From positions 744,001 through 808,000 of the forward strand of contig NZ_JAVDVK010000001.1 of assembly GCF_031456835.1 (NCBI RefSeq): a stretch of 64,000 nucleotides of DNA. The letters are read 5' to 3'. Of the stretch, positions 7,794-17,935 are shown in pieces. This stretch comes from Leifsonia shinshuensis. Its GTDB lineage: Bacteria > Actinomycetota > Actinomycetes > Actinomycetales > Microbacteriaceae. Both the position numbers and the translations under genes were made by a program. The notes beneath the pieces are model-generated. The model was not told the DNA's origin. It made no database searches and worked only from the letters and a program-made list of their open reading frames with translations. Numbering within the stretch: position 1 is the stretch's first letter; each line of letters opens with the position of its first letter.

Positions 7794-9131
7794 ATGACCC
7801 GCGAATTCACCGTGCCCCAGTCCCGTCACCTGGTCACCGAGCTGCCCGGCCCGCGCTCGGTCGAGCTGCAGCAGCGGCGGGTCGCGTCGGTCAGCCGGGG
7901 CGCGGGCACGCTGGCCAACATCTACATGGATTCCGGCTCTGGCGCGATCCTGGTGGATGTGGACGGCAACCGCCTGATCGACCTGGGATGCGGCATCGGC
8001 GTCACCACGATCGGCCACGCGCACCCGGCCGTTGCGGCGGCCGCCGCCGAGCAGGCGTCGAAGCTCACGCACACGCTCTTCACCGTGACGCCGTACGAGA
8101 ACTACGTCGCGGTCGCCGAGAAGCTCGCCGAGATCACGCCCGGCGACTTCGAGAAGCACAGCATCCTGGTCAACTCGGGTGCGGAGGCCGTGGAGAACGC
8201 GGTGAAGATCGCCCGCAAGTTCACCGGCCGCCGCGCGATCGCGACGCTCGACCACGCCTTCCACGGCCGGACGAACCTGACCATGGCGATGACGTACCGC
8301 CCCTGGCCGGAGCGCGCCGGCATGGGACCGTTCCCCGGCGAGATCTACAGCCTGCCGATCAGCTACCCGTTCCGCGACCCGGAGGGGATGACGGGCGAGG
8401 AGGCTGCCGAGCGGACCATCGACTACATCCGCACGCACATCGGGGCGACCGAGCTCGCCGCCCTCTTCGTGGAGCCGATCCAGGGCGACGGCGGCATCAT
8501 CATCCCGGCGCCCGGCTATTTCGCCCGGCTCTCCGAGTTCTGCGCCGAGAACGGCATCGTGTTCGTCGCCGACGAGATCCAGGCGGGCATCGGCCGCACC
8601 GGCACGTGGTACTCCATCGAGCACCACGGCGTCGTCCCGGACCTCGTCACGAGCGCGAAGGGCATCGCCGGCGGCTTCCCGCTCGCGGCGGTGACCGGCC
8701 GCGCCGAGATCATGGATGCGGTCCAGCCCGGCGGCATCGGCGGCACGTTCGGCGGCAACCCGGTCTCGACGGCGGCGGCCCTCGCGGTGTTCCAGGCGTT
8801 CGAGGACGAGGACCTGCTCGCCGAGGCCCGGCGCGTGGAGAAGGCGCTGTGGGCGCGCATCGGCGACTGGGCGGACCGCTTCCCCGTGGTCGGCGAGGTG
8901 CGCGGCAAGGGCGCGATGTTCGGCGTGGAGCTGGTGAAGCCCGGGACGAAGACCCCGAACCCGGAGGCGCTCAAGGATGTGCTGGCGCACGCCACCCGCA
9001 ACGGCGTCATCCCGCTCGACGCGGGCAGCTGGGACAGCGTCCTGCGGCTCCTGCCGTCGGTCGTCATCAGCGAGGAGCTGATCGACGACGCGGCGACGGT
9101 GCTGGAGGAGGCGCTCGGCCGCCTGGGCTGA
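7794..9131 (+). CDS. gabT: 4-aminobutyrate aminotransferase (second copy)
   Basis: Class III aminotransferase of 445 residues, clearly paralogous to the product of 3152-4513: both share VTE/AIPGP...ELQQRR-type N-termini, the [10 protein letters not shown] block, Asp260 in VADEIQ and Lys289 in SAKGIAGG. Differences concentrate in the N-terminus and in the segment around residues 165-200 that shapes the substrate entrance. Its own leaderless promoter means it is regulated separately from the first copy. GABA is the likeliest substrate; 5-aminovalerate or another omega-amino acid is possible. It ends 38 bp before dxr. Confidence 0.88.
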   Translation: MTREFTVPQSRHLVTELPGPRSVELQQRRVASVSRGAGTLANIYMDSGSGAILVDVDGNRLIDLGCGIGVTTIGHAHPAVAAAAAEQASKLTHTLFTVTPYENYVAVAEKLAEITPGDFEKHSILVNSGAEAVENAVKIARKFTGRRAIATLDHAFHGRTNLTMAMTYRPWPERAGMGPFPGEIYSLPISYPFRDPEGMTGEEAAERTIDYIRTHIGATELAALFVEPIQGDGGIIIPAPGYFARLSEFCAENGIVFVADEIQAGIGRTGTWYSIEHHGVVPDLVTSAKGIAGGFPLAAVTGRAEIMDAVQPGGIGGTFGGNPVSTAAALAVFQAFEDEDLLAEARRVEKALWARIGDWADRFPVVGEVRGKGAMFGVELVKPGTKTPNPEALKDVLAHATRNGVIPLDAGSWDSVLRLLPSVVISEELIDDAATVLEEALGRLG

Positions 9132-9157
9132 GCAGCCCCGGCGGGCGACGGCTCTCG

Positions 9158-9163
9158 TACGAT
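9158..9163 (+). promoter_or_regulatory. -10 box of dxr (leaderless)
   Basis: TACGAT ends 6 nt before the GTG at 9170, so dxr has its own promoter within the 38-bp gap after gabT. Confidence 0.65.
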
Positions 9164-9169
9164 GGCCTC

Positions 9170-10252
9170 GTGCGCAGAGTCATCATCCTCGGGTCCACCG
9201 GTTCCATCGGGACGCAGGCGCTCGACGTCATCGCGGCGAACCCGGACCGCTTCCGCGTCGTCGGCCTGAGCGCCGGGCGGAGCGCCGACGAGCTGGCCGC
9301 GCAGGCGGAGCGCTTCGGCGTGGTCGACACGGCGCTGGGCGCGGCCGACTCCGAGCTGCTGGTGCGGTCGGTGGAGGCGGATGTCGTCCTCAACGGCATC
9401 ACCGGCTCCGTGGGCCTCGGTCCGACGCTCGCCGCGCTCGAGACGGGGGCGATGCTGGCGCTGGCGAACAAGGAGTCGCTGATCGTCGGCGGCGGGCTGG
9501 TGAAGCGCGCCGCGGCGCCGGGTCAGCTCGTGCCGGTCGACTCCGAGCACTCGGCCATCGCGCAGGCGCTCCGCGCGGGGTCCGCCGGGGAGGTCCGGCG
9601 CCTCGTGCTGACGGCGTCGGGCGGCCCGTTCCGCGGTCGCTCCCGCGAGTCGCTGCGCGACGTCACCCCGCAGCAGGCGCTCGCGCATCCCACCTGGGAC
9701 ATGGGGCTCGTGGTGACCACCAACTCCTCGACCCTCGTGAACAAGGGCCTCGAGGTGATCGAGGCGCACCTGCTCTTCGACGTGCCGTATGACCGGATCG
9801 ACGTCACCGTGCACCCGCAATCCGTCATCCACTCGATGGTGGAGTTCGTGGACGGCTCGACCATCGCGCAGGCGTCCCCTCCGGACATGCGCCTGCCGAT
9901 CTCGCTCGGCCTCGGCTGGCCGGACCGCGTCCCCGACGTCGGCGTGCCGCTGGACTGGACCGCGTCCCACACCTGGACCTTCGAGCCGCTCGACGACGAG
10001 GCGTTCCCCGCGGTCGCCCTGGCGAAGCGCGTCGGGATGGCCGCGGGCACCTACCCGGCCGTCTTCAACGCCGCCAACGAGCAGGCGGTCGCGGCCTTCC
10101 ACGCCGGGGCGATCGGCTACCTCGACATCGTCGGGACGGTGGAGCGGGTCGTCGACGCCCACGTGCCGGCGGGGGAGCTCACCCGCGAGTCGCTCGCCGA
10201 GTCGGAGCGCTGGGCGCGCGCGAAGGCCGACGCGCTCATCGCGGCCCGCTGA
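9170..10252 (+). CDS. dxr: 1-deoxy-D-xylulose-5-phosphate reductoisomerase
   Basis: Protein of 360 residues that converts DXP to 2-C-methyl-D-erythritol 4-phosphate with NADPH, the first committed step of the MEP isoprenoid pathway. The NADPH-binding GSTGSIG is at residues 8-14. The substrate/metal region carries [23 protein letters not shown] and [17 protein letters not shown] chose the GTG at 9170 because GSTGSIG then sits at its normal distance from the N-terminus and a -10 box ends 6 nt upstream; the reading frame itself is open much further 5'. rseP and ispG follow, the usual actinobacterial order. Confidence 0.95.
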   Translation: MRRVIILGSTGSIGTQALDVIAANPDRFRVVGLSAGRSADELAAQAERFGVVDTALGAADSELLVRSVEADVVLNGITGSVGLGPTLAALETGAMLALANKESLIVGGGLVKRAAAPGQLVPVDSEHSAIAQALRAGSAGEVRRLVLTASGGPFRGRSRESLRDVTPQQALAHPTWDMGLVVTTNSSTLVNKGLEVIEAHLLFDVPYDRIDVTVHPQSVIHSMVEFVDGSTIAQASPPDMRLPISLGLGWPDRVPDVGVPLDWTASHTWTFEPLDDEAFPAVALAKRVGMAAGTYPAVFNAANEQAVAAFHAGAIGYLDIVGTVERVVDAHVPAGELTRESLAESERWARAKADALIAAR

Positions 10253-10275
10253 GCGCGGGCGCCGCGCCAGACGCG

Positions 10276-10756
10276 CCGGCCGATCGTCGGAGAAAGGTGT
10301 CCAAATCTCCGACACAGCGCTCTCTGGAGGGAGATCCGGAGGGATTTGCGCTGAATTTCCGACGGTCGCGCGCAGATCTCCGACGATAGGGGACCGGACG
10401 GAGGGTGCAGCCTGCGCACGCCCGGACGCCGGCCGTCGGCCGCCTCGACCTTTCCCCACCGGCCGATCGTCGGAGAAAGGTGTCCAAATCTCCGACACGG
10501 CGCTCTCTGGAGGGAGATCCGGAGGGATTTGCGCTGAATCTCCGACGGTCGCGCGCAGATCTCCGACGATAGGGGACCGGACGGAGGGTGCAGCCTGCGC
10601 ATGCCCGGACGCCGGCTGTCGGCCGCCTCGACCTTTCCCCACCGGCCGATCGTCGGAGAAAGGTGTCCAAATCTCCGACACAGCGCTCTCTGGAGGGAGA
10701 TCCGGAAGGATTCGCGCTGAATCTCCGACGGTCGCGCGCAGATCTCCGACGATAGG
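10276..10756. repeat. Tandem 183-bp-period repeat, 2.6 copies, with internal inverted repeats
   Basis: Three copies of a 115-bp core begin at 10276, 10459 and 10642; the first two are followed by a 68-bp spacer, giving a period of 183 bp. Units one and two differ at 4 positions and the third core differs at 3 positions from either of the others; all are transitions. Each core is bounded by an 11-bp inverted repeat (for example 10283-10293 with 10377-10387), contains one inverted and two or three direct copies of TCTCCGAC, and has an inner CAAATC/GATTTG pair. The array fills most of the 657-bp gap between dxr and rseP. Because 183 is divisible by three, several frames stay open across it, but the substitutions do not look protein-constrained, so I read it as noncoding. 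Confidence 0.9.
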
Positions 10757-10795
10757 ACGCGGGACGCGGACGCGGAACGCGGGACGCGGGACGGG
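10755..10795. repeat. Degenerate GGGACGC-type tandem repeat
   Basis: About six imperfect 6-8-bp units of the form GGACGCG or GGGACGC directly follow the third core of the 183-bp array. The remaining bases up to the rseP promoter (10796-10897) show nothing I can name. Confidence 0.7.
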
Positions 10796-10897
10796 AGCGC
10801 GAGGCGCGGGTCGCCGCACTCCGGCGTCTCCCAACTTCCCAGCCGCGGCATAGCGCGCACCGGGCGGCTTCGCGGCCAGCTCCAAGGCGTACGCCGC

Positions 10898-10903
10898 TAG
10901 CCT
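10898..10903 (+). promoter_or_regulatory. -10 box of rseP (leaderless)
   Basis: TAGCCT ends 6 nt before the GTG at 10910. Confidence 0.6.
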
Positions 10904-10909
10904 GAAGCC

Positions 10910-12241
10910 GTGGATTCCGTGCTCCTGTTCGTCCTCGGCGTCGTCATCATCCTGATCGGCGTCGCTCTGTCGATCGCGCTGCACGAGATCGGGCACCTGG
11001 TCCCCGCCAAGCTGTTCGGCGTCAAGGTGACCCAGTACATGATCGGCTTCGGCAAGACGCTGTTCTCGTTCCGGCGCGGCGAGACCGAGTACGGCGTGAA
11101 GGCCATCCCGCTCGGCGGCTACATCTCGATGATCGGGATGTTCCCCCCGGGCAAGGACGGCGGCCGCGGGCGCAACGCGACCACCGGGTTCATGCAGCAG
11201 ATGGTGCAGGATGCGCGCGTCGCGAGCTCCGAGACGGTCGCCGTCGGCGAGGAGGAGCGCACCTTCTACCGCCTCCCCGTCTGGAAGCGCATCGTCATCA
11301 TGTTCGGCGGCCCGTTCATGAACCTCCTGATCGGCGTGCTGCTGTTCGGCGTGCTCCTGATGGGCTTCGGCGCGCCGCAGAGCTCCACGACCGTCGCGAC
11401 GGTCAGCCAGTGCGTGCTGCCCGCCGGGAGCACCGCGAAGGCGTGCCCGGCCGACGCGACCCAGGGGCCGGCCGCCGCCGCTGGGCTGAAGCCCGGCGAC
11501 ACGATCGTGAGCATCGACGGCACCCGGATCACCAGCTGGGACCAGTCCACCGCGATCATCCGGAAGTCGGCCGGTCAGACGCTCACGGTGGTGCTCAGCC
11601 GCGACGGCGAGCAGCGGACCGTGCAGGTCACGCCCGTCGTGAACAAGGTCGCCAAGACCGACGCGAACGGCGCGGTCGTCAAGAACGCGGCCGGCGGCAT
11701 CGAGACGCTGACGGTCGGGTTCGTCGGCATCGGCCCGGTCGCCAAGCTCGTCCCGCAGCCCATCACCGCGGTGCTCCCGGCGGTGGGCGCGCAGACGGGG
11801 GCCGTCGTCAACGTCTTCGCCCACCTGCCGCAGCGCATGGTCGACGTCTGGAACGCCGCCTTCGGCTCGGCGCCGCGCGACCCGAACGGCCCGATCAGCG
11901 TCGTCGGCATCGGCCGCGCGGCGGGGGAGCTCACCGCGCTCGACGGCGTCCCGGTGGTGGACAAGGTCTACACGATGATCGGGATGCTCGCCTCGCTGAA
12001 CATCGCGCTGTTCGTGTTCAACCTGGTGCCGCTGCTCCCGCTCGACGGCGGCCACATCGCCGGCGCCCTGTGGGAGGGACTGCGGCGCACGTTCGCGAAG
12101 CTGTTCCGCCGCCGCGACCCGGGCCCGGTCGACATGGCCAAGCTGATGCCGCTGACCTTCGCCGTGGTGATCGTGCTGGGCGGGATGAGCGTCCTGCTGA
12201 TGTACGCCGACATCGTCAAGCCGGTCAACCTCTTCGGCTGA
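10910..12241 (+). CDS. rseP: Site-2-type zinc metalloprotease RseP
   Basis: Membrane protease of 443 residues in family M50. The zinc site HEIGH is at residues 25-29 in the first membrane helix, and the second catalytic motif, [13 protein letters not shown], lies in the third-last membrane region. A PDZ domain sits between them (about residues 165-275; [15 protein letters not shown] is its carboxylate-binding part). It should cut anti-sigma factors and other membrane proteins after a site-1 cut. It has its own leaderless promoter after the repeat array and is followed by ispG, also with its own promoter. Confidence 0.93.
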   Translation: MDSVLLFVLGVVIILIGVALSIALHEIGHLVPAKLFGVKVTQYMIGFGKTLFSFRRGETEYGVKAIPLGGYISMIGMFPPGKDGGRGRNATTGFMQQMVQDARVASSETVAVGEEERTFYRLPVWKRIVIMFGGPFMNLLIGVLLFGVLLMGFGAPQSSTTVATVSQCVLPAGSTAKACPADATQGPAAAAGLKPGDTIVSIDGTRITSWDQSTAIIRKSAGQTLTVVLSRDGEQRTVQVTPVVNKVAKTDANGAVVKNAAGGIETLTVGFVGIGPVAKLVPQPITAVLPAVGAQTGAVVNVFAHLPQRMVDVWNAAFGSAPRDPNGPISVVGIGRAAGELTALDGVPVVDKVYTMIGMLASLNIALFVFNLVPLLPLDGGHIAGALWEGLRRTFAKLFRRRDPGPVDMAKLMPLTFAVVIVLGGMSVLLMYADIVKPVNLFG

Positions 12242-12295
12242 CCGGGCGCACGGGTCGCGCGCACCGGGTGCCCAGCCGACTCCCACGCAGCCGCG

Positions 12296-12301
12296 TAGGA
12301 T
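12296..12301 (+). promoter_or_regulatory. -10 box of ispG (leaderless)
   Basis: TAGGAT ends 7 nt before the GTG at 12309. Confidence 0.6.
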
Positions 12302-12308
12302 TGGGGAC

Positions 12309-13463
12309 GTGGCAGCAATCAATCTGGGGATGCCCAAAGTCCCCGAAACCCTCGCCCCCCGTCGCAAGTCCCGCCAGATCCGAGTGGGCAAAGTGCTGGT
12401 CGGCGGCGACGCCCCGATCAGCGTGCAGTCGATGACCACCACGCCGACGACCAACATCAACGCCACGCTGCAGCAGATCGCCGAACTGACGGCCTCCGGC
12501 TGCGACATCGTCCGCGTGGCCGTCCCGAGCCGCGACGACGCCGAGGCGCTGCCGATCATCGCGAAGAAGAGCCAGATCCCGGTCATCGCCGACATCCACT
12601 TCCAGCCCAACTACGTCTACGCGGCGATCGACGCCGGGTGCGCGGCCGTCCGCGTCAACCCGGGCAACATCCGCAAGTTCGACGACCAGGTGGGGGAGAT
12701 CGCACGCCGCGCCAAGGCGGCGGGCGTCTCGCTGCGTATCGGCGTGAACGCCGGATCGCTCGACCGCCGCCTGCTCGAGAAGTACGGAAAGGCCACCCCG
12801 GAGGCGCTCGTCGAGTCGGCCGTCTGGGAGGCCAGCCTGTTCGAGGAGCACGACTTCCACGACTTCAAGATCTCGGTCAAGCACAACGACCCGATCGTGA
12901 TGGTGAAGGCGTACCGGATGCTGGCCGAGCGCGGCGACTGGCCGCTCCACCTCGGCGTCACCGAGGCCGGCCCCGCCTTCCAGGGCACCATCAAGTCGGC
13001 CACCGCGTTCGGCATCCTGCTGGGCGAGGGCATCGGCGACACCATCCGCGTGTCGCTCTCGGCGCCGCCGGCGGAAGAGGTCAAGGTCGGCCTGCAGATC
13101 CTGCAGTCGCTCAACCTGCGCGAGCGCAAGCTCGAGATCGTCTCCTGCCCGAGCTGCGGTCGCGCGCAGGTGGACGTCTACTCGCTCGCCGACAGCGTCA
13201 CCGAGGGCCTCCAGGGCATGAGCGTTCCGCTGCGCGTCGCGGTCATGGGCTGCGTCGTGAACGGCCCCGGAGAGGCCCGCGAGGCCGACCTCGGTGTCGC
13301 GAGCGGCAACGGCAAGGGCCAGATCTTCGTCAAGGGCGAGGTCATCAAGACCGTGCCCGAGTCCGAGATCGTCGCGACGCTCATCCAGGAGGCCAACCGC
13401 CTCGCCGACGAGATGGCCGACCGCCCGTCGGGCGAGCCGACGGTCAGCGTCGGGGCTCACTGA
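12309..13463 (+). CDS. ispG: 4-hydroxy-3-methylbut-2-enyl diphosphate synthase (IspG/GcpE)
   Basis: Protein of 384 residues that reductively opens methylerythritol cyclodiphosphate to HMBPP in the MEP pathway. The [4Fe-4S] ligands are visible at Cys280, Cys283 (SCPSCGR) and Cys315 ([11 protein letters not shown]), with the fourth ligand expected at Glu322. The N-terminal TIM-barrel starts with [11 protein letters not shown]. Length matches the bacterial two-domain type. The GTG start is supported by the -10 box 7 nt upstream. It ends 21 bp before the convergent RNB gene. Confidence 0.96.
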   Translation: MAAINLGMPKVPETLAPRRKSRQIRVGKVLVGGDAPISVQSMTTTPTTNINATLQQIAELTASGCDIVRVAVPSRDDAEALPIIAKKSQIPVIADIHFQPNYVYAAIDAGCAAVRVNPGNIRKFDDQVGEIARRAKAAGVSLRIGVNAGSLDRRLLEKYGKATPEALVESAVWEASLFEEHDFHDFKISVKHNDPIVMVKAYRMLAERGDWPLHLGVTEAGPAFQGTIKSATAFGILLGEGIGDTIRVSLSAPPAEEVKVGLQILQSLNLRERKLEIVSCPSCGRAQVDVYSLADSVTEGLQGMSVPLRVAVMGCVVNGPGEAREADLGVASGNGKGQIFVKGEVIKTVPESEIVATLIQEANRLADEMADRPSGEPTVSVGAH

Positions 13464-13484
13464 CCCTCAGGGCACACTGAACCG

Positions 13485-14936
13485 TCAGGGCTGACGGACC
13501 GCGTCGGACGGCACCGGCTCGAAGGCCACCCGTCCGGTCCCGATGTCGGCCGCCATCACGCGGAGACGGATCCGGTCGCCCGGCTCGACGCCGTCCCAGC
13601 GCGGCGTCGACGCGGTGACGGCCGGCTCGTCCAGCTGCACCAGCACGGTCCCGTTGCGCACCGCGAGCACCGTCGCGCCCAGCTCCGCGCCGATGCGCGA
13701 GCTGAGCAGCGCGGCCTCCACCCGGTCCACGGCGCCCGCCTCGACCTGAGCGGCGAGGCGGCTGGAGGCGCCCATGATCGACGGGAGGGTGCCGAGCGAC
13801 GTCCGCGCCCACTCGGGCACCGGACGTCCGCCGCAGAGCGCCTCGCAGATCACGAGGCCCCAGCGGTCGACGAGCCGCCGCAGGGGCGCGGTGACGTGCG
13901 CGTACGGCGCGGCGATCGCGGCCTGCTGCGGGTCGTGCGGCGGCTCGCCGTCGAACGCCACGTAACCGGCGCCACGGAACAGCGCCGTGGCCGCCTGCAG
14001 CACGGCCGCCGCCAGCGGGTGCACCGGGTCGAGCGTGCGCAGGTAGGCGCCGTACGGCATCCCCTCGGCCCACGGCAGGCCCAGCGCGACCGTCTGCGCG
14101 CGGAAGGTCTGGAACGCCTCGTCGGTCGGCGCGGGCATGGTCCGCAGGATGCCGACCCGGCCCTCGATCATCAGCTGCGCCGCCGCCATCCCGGTCAGGA
14201 GCGACAGCTGCGCGTTCCACTCCTCGACCGGGAGCGGCGCGCGCCGCTCCAGGGCGTAGGTCCCGTCGCGCACGACGACCTCCTCGTCGGGCGTGTTGAG
14301 GCTCGCTCCGCCACGCTCGCGCTCGCACGCGATCCTGGCCTCCCCGATCTCCCGCAGCAGCGCGAGCTCCGGCGGCGCGCTCCCGTCGTCGAGCGCGGCC
14401 TGCGCCTCCTCGTAGCTCCAGCGGCGGCGCGAGCGGATGCGCGCCCGCGACACGTGCGCGGACGTCTGGTGGCCGTCGCCGTCGAGGGCGATCTCCCAAA
14501 CGAACGCACCGCGCACGACGTCGGGGAGCAGCGAGCCGGCGTCCTCGCCGATGACGTCGGGGTGGAGGGGCACGCGTCCGTCCGGGGCGTAGATGGTCTG
14601 CCCGCGGCCGCGCGCCTCCTGGTCGACGGCCCCGTCGGGCGCGACCAGGGCGGGGACGTCCGCGATCGCGTACCGCACCAGGAAGCCGTCGCCCGCGCGC
14701 GAGAGGTGCATCGCCTGGTCGAGGTCGGTGGACCCGGCGGGGTCGATGGTGAGGAACGGCAGGTCCGCCGCATCGGCGTCCGGCAGCGGATGCGCAGCCG
14801 CGGCCTCCTGCGCCTCGGTCTCGACGGCGGGCGGGAAGGCCTCCGGCAGCCCGAGCTCCTGGCGGAACGCGGCGAGCGATGCGGCGAGCGGTGCAGCCGC
14901 GGGGGAGGCGGCGACGCGGGTCCTGCGGTCGGGCAT
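13485..14936 (-). CDS. RNB-domain ribonuclease (RNase II/R-like)
   Basis: Protein of 483 residues, shorter than E. coli RNase II. The RNB catalytic centre is visible near the N-terminus: FLTIDPAGSTDLDQAMHL with Asp65, Asp71 and Asp73 as metal ligands. The GRVPLHPDVIGEDAGSLLP stretch follows. The C-terminal ~60 residues look like a degenerate S1-type OB fold, and the N-terminal cold-shock domains are missing. It should degrade RNA 3' to 5'. This compact form is common in actinobacteria. It is divergent from proS with a 57-bp intergenic region carrying both promoters. Confidence 0.88.
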   Translation of the reverse strand: MPDRRTRVAASPAAAPLAASLAAFRQELGLPEAFPPAVETEAQEAAAAHPLPDADAADLPFLTIDPAGSTDLDQAMHLSRAGDGFLVRYAIADVPALVAPDGAVDQEARGRGQTIYAPDGRVPLHPDVIGEDAGSLLPDVVRGAFVWEIALDGDGHQTSAHVSRARIRSRRRWSYEEAQAALDDGSAPPELALLREIGEARIACERERGGASLNTPDEEVVVRDGTYALERRAPLPVEEWNAQLSLLTGMAAAQLMIEGRVGILRTMPAPTDEAFQTFRAQTVALGLPWAEGMPYGAYLRTLDPVHPLAAAVLQAATALFRGAGYVAFDGEPPHDPQQAAIAAPYAHVTAPLRRLVDRWGLVICEALCGGRPVPEWARTSLGTLPSIMGASSRLAAQVEAGAVDRVEAALLSSRIGAELGATVLAVRNGTVLVQLDEPAVTASTPRWDGVEPGDRIRLRVMAADIGTGRVAFEPVPSDAVRQP

Positions 14937-14942
14937 GCCGCC

Positions 14943-14948
14943 ACCCTA
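14943..14948 (-). promoter_or_regulatory. -10 box of the RNB gene (leaderless)
   Basis: TAGGGT on the minus strand ends 6 nt before the ATG at 14936. Confidence 0.6.
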
Positions 14949-14981
14949 GTCTCCGTGGCCGTGCCGCCTTCCGGCTCCCCT

Positions 14982-14987
14982 TAACAT
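14982..14987 (+). promoter_or_regulatory. -10 box of proS (leaderless)
   Basis: TAACAT ends 6 nt before the GTG at 14994. It sits 34 bp from the opposing -10 box of the RNB gene, so the two promoters share the 57-bp gap. Confidence 0.65.
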
Positions 14988-14993
14988 GGAACG

Positions 14994-16760
14994 GTGCCTA
15001 CACGCCTGAGCAACTACTTCCTCCGCACCCTCCGTGAAGACCCCTCGGACGCCGAGGTCACCAGCCACCGCCTGCTGGTGCGCGCCGGCTACATCCGCCG
15101 CCAGGCGCCGGGCATCTTCGCGTGGCTGCCGCTGGGGCTGCGCGTGAAGGAGAAGATCGAGCGGATCATCCGCGAGGAGATGGCGGCCGCCGGCGCCCAC
15201 GAGGTGCACTTCCCCGCGCTGCTGCCGCGCGAGCCCTACGAGGCCACCGGCCGCTGGGAGGAGTACGGCGACGGCATCTTCCGCCTGCAGGACCGCAAGG
15301 GCGCCGACTACCTGCTCGCGCCGACGCACGAGGAGGTCTTCACCCTGCTCGTGAAGGACCTCTATTCGTCCTATAAGGACCTGCCGCTGACGATCTTCCA
15401 GATCCAGGACAAGTACCGCGACGAGGCGCGCCCGCGTGCCGGCCTCCTGCGCGGCCGCGAGTTCACGATGAAGGACGCGTACTCGTTCGATGCCACGGAT
15501 GAGGGACTCGACGCGAGCTACATGGCCCAGCGCGAGGCCTACGAGCGGATCTTCACCCGGCTCGGCCTGTCGTACGTCATCGTGCAGGCGGATGCCGGAG
15601 CGATGGGCGGCTCGCGGTCGGAGGAGTTCCTGCACCCGACGCCCGTCGGCGAGGACACCTTCGTGCGCTCGCCCGGCGGGTACGCCGCGAACGTCGAGGC
15701 GTTCACGACGATCGCGCCTCCCGCGCGCTCCTACGAGAAGCTGACGCCCCAGGAGGTGCTCGACACCCCCGGGTCGCCGACGATCCAGACGCTGGTCGAG
15801 GTGGCGAACGAGAAGCACCCGCGTCCGGACGGGCGCGCCTGGACGGCGGCGGACACGCTGAAGAACGTGGTCCTGGCCCTGACGAACCTCGACGGAACCC
15901 GCGAGCTGGTCGTCGTCGGCCTGCCGGGCGACCGCGAGGTCGACCTCAAGCGCGCCGAGGTGGCCTTCGCGCCCGCCGAGGTGGACGCCGCGACCGACGA
16001 CGACTTCGCCAAGAACCCCGGTCTCGTGAAGGGCTACATCGGCCCCTGGTCGGCAGACGGCCCCGTGCTGGGCGAGAAGTCCGCCACGGGCATCCGCTAC
16101 GTGGTCGACCCGCGCGTGGTCGACGGCTCGGGATGGATCACAGGCGCCAACATCGAGGGCAAGCACGTCTTCGGCCTGGTCGCCGGCCGCGACTTCTCGT
16201 GGGACGGGGTGGTCGAGGTCGCCGAGGTCAAGCCCGGCGATCCCGCGCCGGACGGGTCCGGACCGGTGGAACTCGCCCGCGGCATGGAGATCGGCCACGT
16301 CTTCCAGCTCGGCCGCAAGTACGCCGAGGCGCTCGGCCTCAAGGTGCTCGACGAGAACGGCAAGCTCGTCACGGTCACGATGGGGTCGTACGGCATCGGT
16401 GTGACGCGCATCCTCGCCATCCTCGCCGAGGAGAACAACGACGACCGCGGGCTGGTCTGGCCCGAGTCGATCGCTCCGTTCGACGTGCACGTCGTCGCCA
16501 CCGGTCGCGACCAGGTCGCCTACGACCTGGCCGAGGAGATCATCGGCCAGCTCGAGGACGCCCGGCTCGACGTGCTCTACGACGACCGGCCGAAGGTGTC
16601 GCCCGGTGTGAAGTTCGGCGACGCCGAGCTGATCGGCGTGCCGCGCGTGCTCGTGGTCGGTCGCGGCGCAGCCGATGGCGAGGTCGAGCTGTGGAACCGG
16701 CGCACCGGCGACCGGCGCACTCTGCCGGTGGCCGAGGCGGTCGCCGAGCTGACGGCCTAG
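14994..16760 (+). CDS. proS: Prolyl-tRNA synthetase
   Basis: Class II aminoacyl-tRNA synthetase of 588 residues, the bacterial-type size. It starts with the typical [11 protein letters not shown] and has motif 2 around [20 protein letters not shown]. The insertion domain (about residues 225-395) resembles the YbaK-type editing domain that clears mischarged Ala-tRNA(Pro). Motif 3 ([12 protein letters not shown]) and the anticodon-binding domain follow. Transcription is probably leaderless from the TAACAT box. It converges on the FUSC-family gene. Confidence 0.96.
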   Translation: MPTRLSNYFLRTLREDPSDAEVTSHRLLVRAGYIRRQAPGIFAWLPLGLRVKEKIERIIREEMAAAGAHEVHFPALLPREPYEATGRWEEYGDGIFRLQDRKGADYLLAPTHEEVFTLLVKDLYSSYKDLPLTIFQIQDKYRDEARPRAGLLRGREFTMKDAYSFDATDEGLDASYMAQREAYERIFTRLGLSYVIVQADAGAMGGSRSEEFLHPTPVGEDTFVRSPGGYAANVEAFTTIAPPARSYEKLTPQEVLDTPGSPTIQTLVEVANEKHPRPDGRAWTAADTLKNVVLALTNLDGTRELVVVGLPGDREVDLKRAEVAFAPAEVDAATDDDFAKNPGLVKGYIGPWSADGPVLGEKSATGIRYVVDPRVVDGSGWITGANIEGKHVFGLVAGRDFSWDGVVEVAEVKPGDPAPDGSGPVELARGMEIGHVFQLGRKYAEALGLKVLDENGKLVTVTMGSYGIGVTRILAILAEENNDDRGLVWPESIAPFDVHVVATGRDQVAYDLAEEIIGQLEDARLDVLYDDRPKVSPGVKFGDAELIGVPRVLVVGRGAADGEVELWNRRTGDRRTLPVAEAVAELTA

Positions 16761-16775
16761 CCCCGGTCGGAGCGG

Positions 16776-16790
16776 GCCCGCGCCGCGGGC
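16776..16790. terminator. Possible hairpin between proS and the FUSC gene
   Basis: GCCCGCG and CGCGGGC flank a single central base, a 15-bp palindrome 16 nt after the proS stop. A real stem would be about 6 bp with a small loop and there is no T-tract, so this is a weak candidate. Confidence 0.35.
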
Positions 16791-16828
16791 ACGGCGCCTC
16801 AGCCGGACCTGAGCCGGTCATTCGGAGT

Positions 16829-17923
16829 TCAGCCGGACGAGGCGTCGTCGCCCGCGATCTCGACGTGGATGCGGCGCATGTCCTCCACGAGGGAGCCGAT
16901 CAGCACCCAGTGGCGCGGGTCCGGCGTCGCGACCGTCAGGGGCGCGGTGAGCACCGGGATGCCCGCCGTCTCCGTGCCGGGCTCGGCGACCGGCTCGTCC
17001 GGGTCGCGCGCCAGCAGCCGCAGGTCGTGCGCGGCGCGGTGCAGCTCGTCGGCGATGGCGTGGATGGTCGGCTCGCCGGCGAGACTGTCGTCGTAGTGGT
17101 CGTGGTAGGCCCGCGTCATCCCGAGCGTGCGGTTGATCAGCGGGCGGAGGCTGTCGAACAGTCGCTGGTCGTGCTCCAGGTAGACGCGGTGCTTGCGCTG
17201 GCGTGGGTTCAGCGACAGGCTCTCGTCCGCGGCGGTGATCGCGCTCTGCGCCTTGGCCTCCATCGGCCGCAGCAGCCGCGCCTCGATGAGCAGCGCATCC
17301 AGTTCGCCCCGGGTGTGCCGGGTGGTGAGCGCGTCGGCGAGCCGGTCGAGCGTGGACGCGATCTCCGTGCCGACCGCGACCACCGCCTCCCGGGCCGGGG
17401 CGGTGAGCACCGGGGGGACGATCGCGACGTTGACGATCACGCCGACGGCCGCGCCCAGCACCGTCTCGACGATCCGGGCGAGGGCGTACTCGGGGTCGGA
17501 GGCGCCGATGGCGAGCACGAGCATGGCCGTGATCGGCACCTGGTTCGCCGTCCCGGGGGTGAGCCTGAGCGCCCAGGCGAGCAGCACCGAGACGACGACC
17601 GCCAGGAGCACGATCCAGCTGTTGGTGCCGAAGGCCAGCCCGATCAGGTAGGCGACGACGACACCGCCGATCACACCGAGGGAGCGCTCGATCGCGCGCC
17701 CCACCGACTGGTTGACGCTCGGCTGCACGACCAGCAGGGCCGCGATCGTGGCGAAGATCGGCAGTTCGCCGTGCACGAAGACGCTCGCCACCGCCCACGC
17801 GACGATCATCGCCACGGCGGTCTTCACCACCTGGAGGAACGGGGCGCGCGTGGACGTGCGGATGGTGGCGGGGAGCGCGATGCCAGCCGGGAGCCGGCGG
17901 GAGGTCGAGCGGGTGCGTGCCAC
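16829..17923 (-). CDS. FUSC-family membrane protein (aromatic-acid-exporter-like)
   Basis: Protein of 364 residues. The first ~165 hold about six closely spaced membrane helices beginning FLQVVKTAVAMIVAWAVA and including LPIFATIAALLVVQPSVNQS, the signature region of the FUSC/DUF939 group. The C-terminal half is soluble and helical. Relatives include AaeB-type efflux proteins, but no function can be fixed here. Its -10 box overlaps the stop codon of the upstream gene, 9 bp away, so it can be expressed both alone and by read-through. Confidence 0.8.
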   Translation of the reverse strand: MARTRSTSRRLPAGIALPATIRTSTRAPFLQVVKTAVAMIVAWAVASVFVHGELPIFATIAALLVVQPSVNQSVGRAIERSLGVIGGVVVAYLIGLAFGTNSWIVLLAVVVSVLLAWALRLTPGTANQVPITAMLVLAIGASDPEYALARIVETVLGAAVGVIVNVAIVPPVLTAPAREAVVAVGTEIASTLDRLADALTTRHTRGELDALLIEARLLRPMEAKAQSAITAADESLSLNPRQRKHRVYLEHDQRLFDSLRPLINRTLGMTRAYHDHYDDSLAGEPTIHAIADELHRAAHDLRLLARDPDEPVAEPGTETAGIPVLTAPLTVATPDPRHWVLIGSLVEDMRRIHVEIAGDDASSG

Positions 17924-17929
17924 CCTTCA

Positions 17930-17935
17930 ACGCTA
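17930..17935 (-). promoter_or_regulatory. -10 box of the FUSC gene (leaderless), inside the upstream stop region
   Basis: TAGCGT on the minus strand ends 6 nt before the GTG at 17923 and overlaps the last codon of the winged-helix gene. Confidence 0.55.

Noticed and set aside
3152..9131. Second gabT as an assembly duplication
   Set aside because: The two proteins differ throughout, including loop lengths and both termini, so they are genuine diverged paralogues.
10276..10756. CRISPR array
   Set aside because: Units are 115-bp cores with a conserved 68-bp spacer of identical sequence, only three copies, and no cas gene; spacers should be unique and short.
10236..10860. Open frames on both strands through the 183-bp repeat (61-residue protein repeats)
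   Set aside because: They stay open only because the period is a multiple of three. Copy differences are mostly non-synonymous, there is no ribosome site or leaderless start, and the composition is that of a shadow frame.
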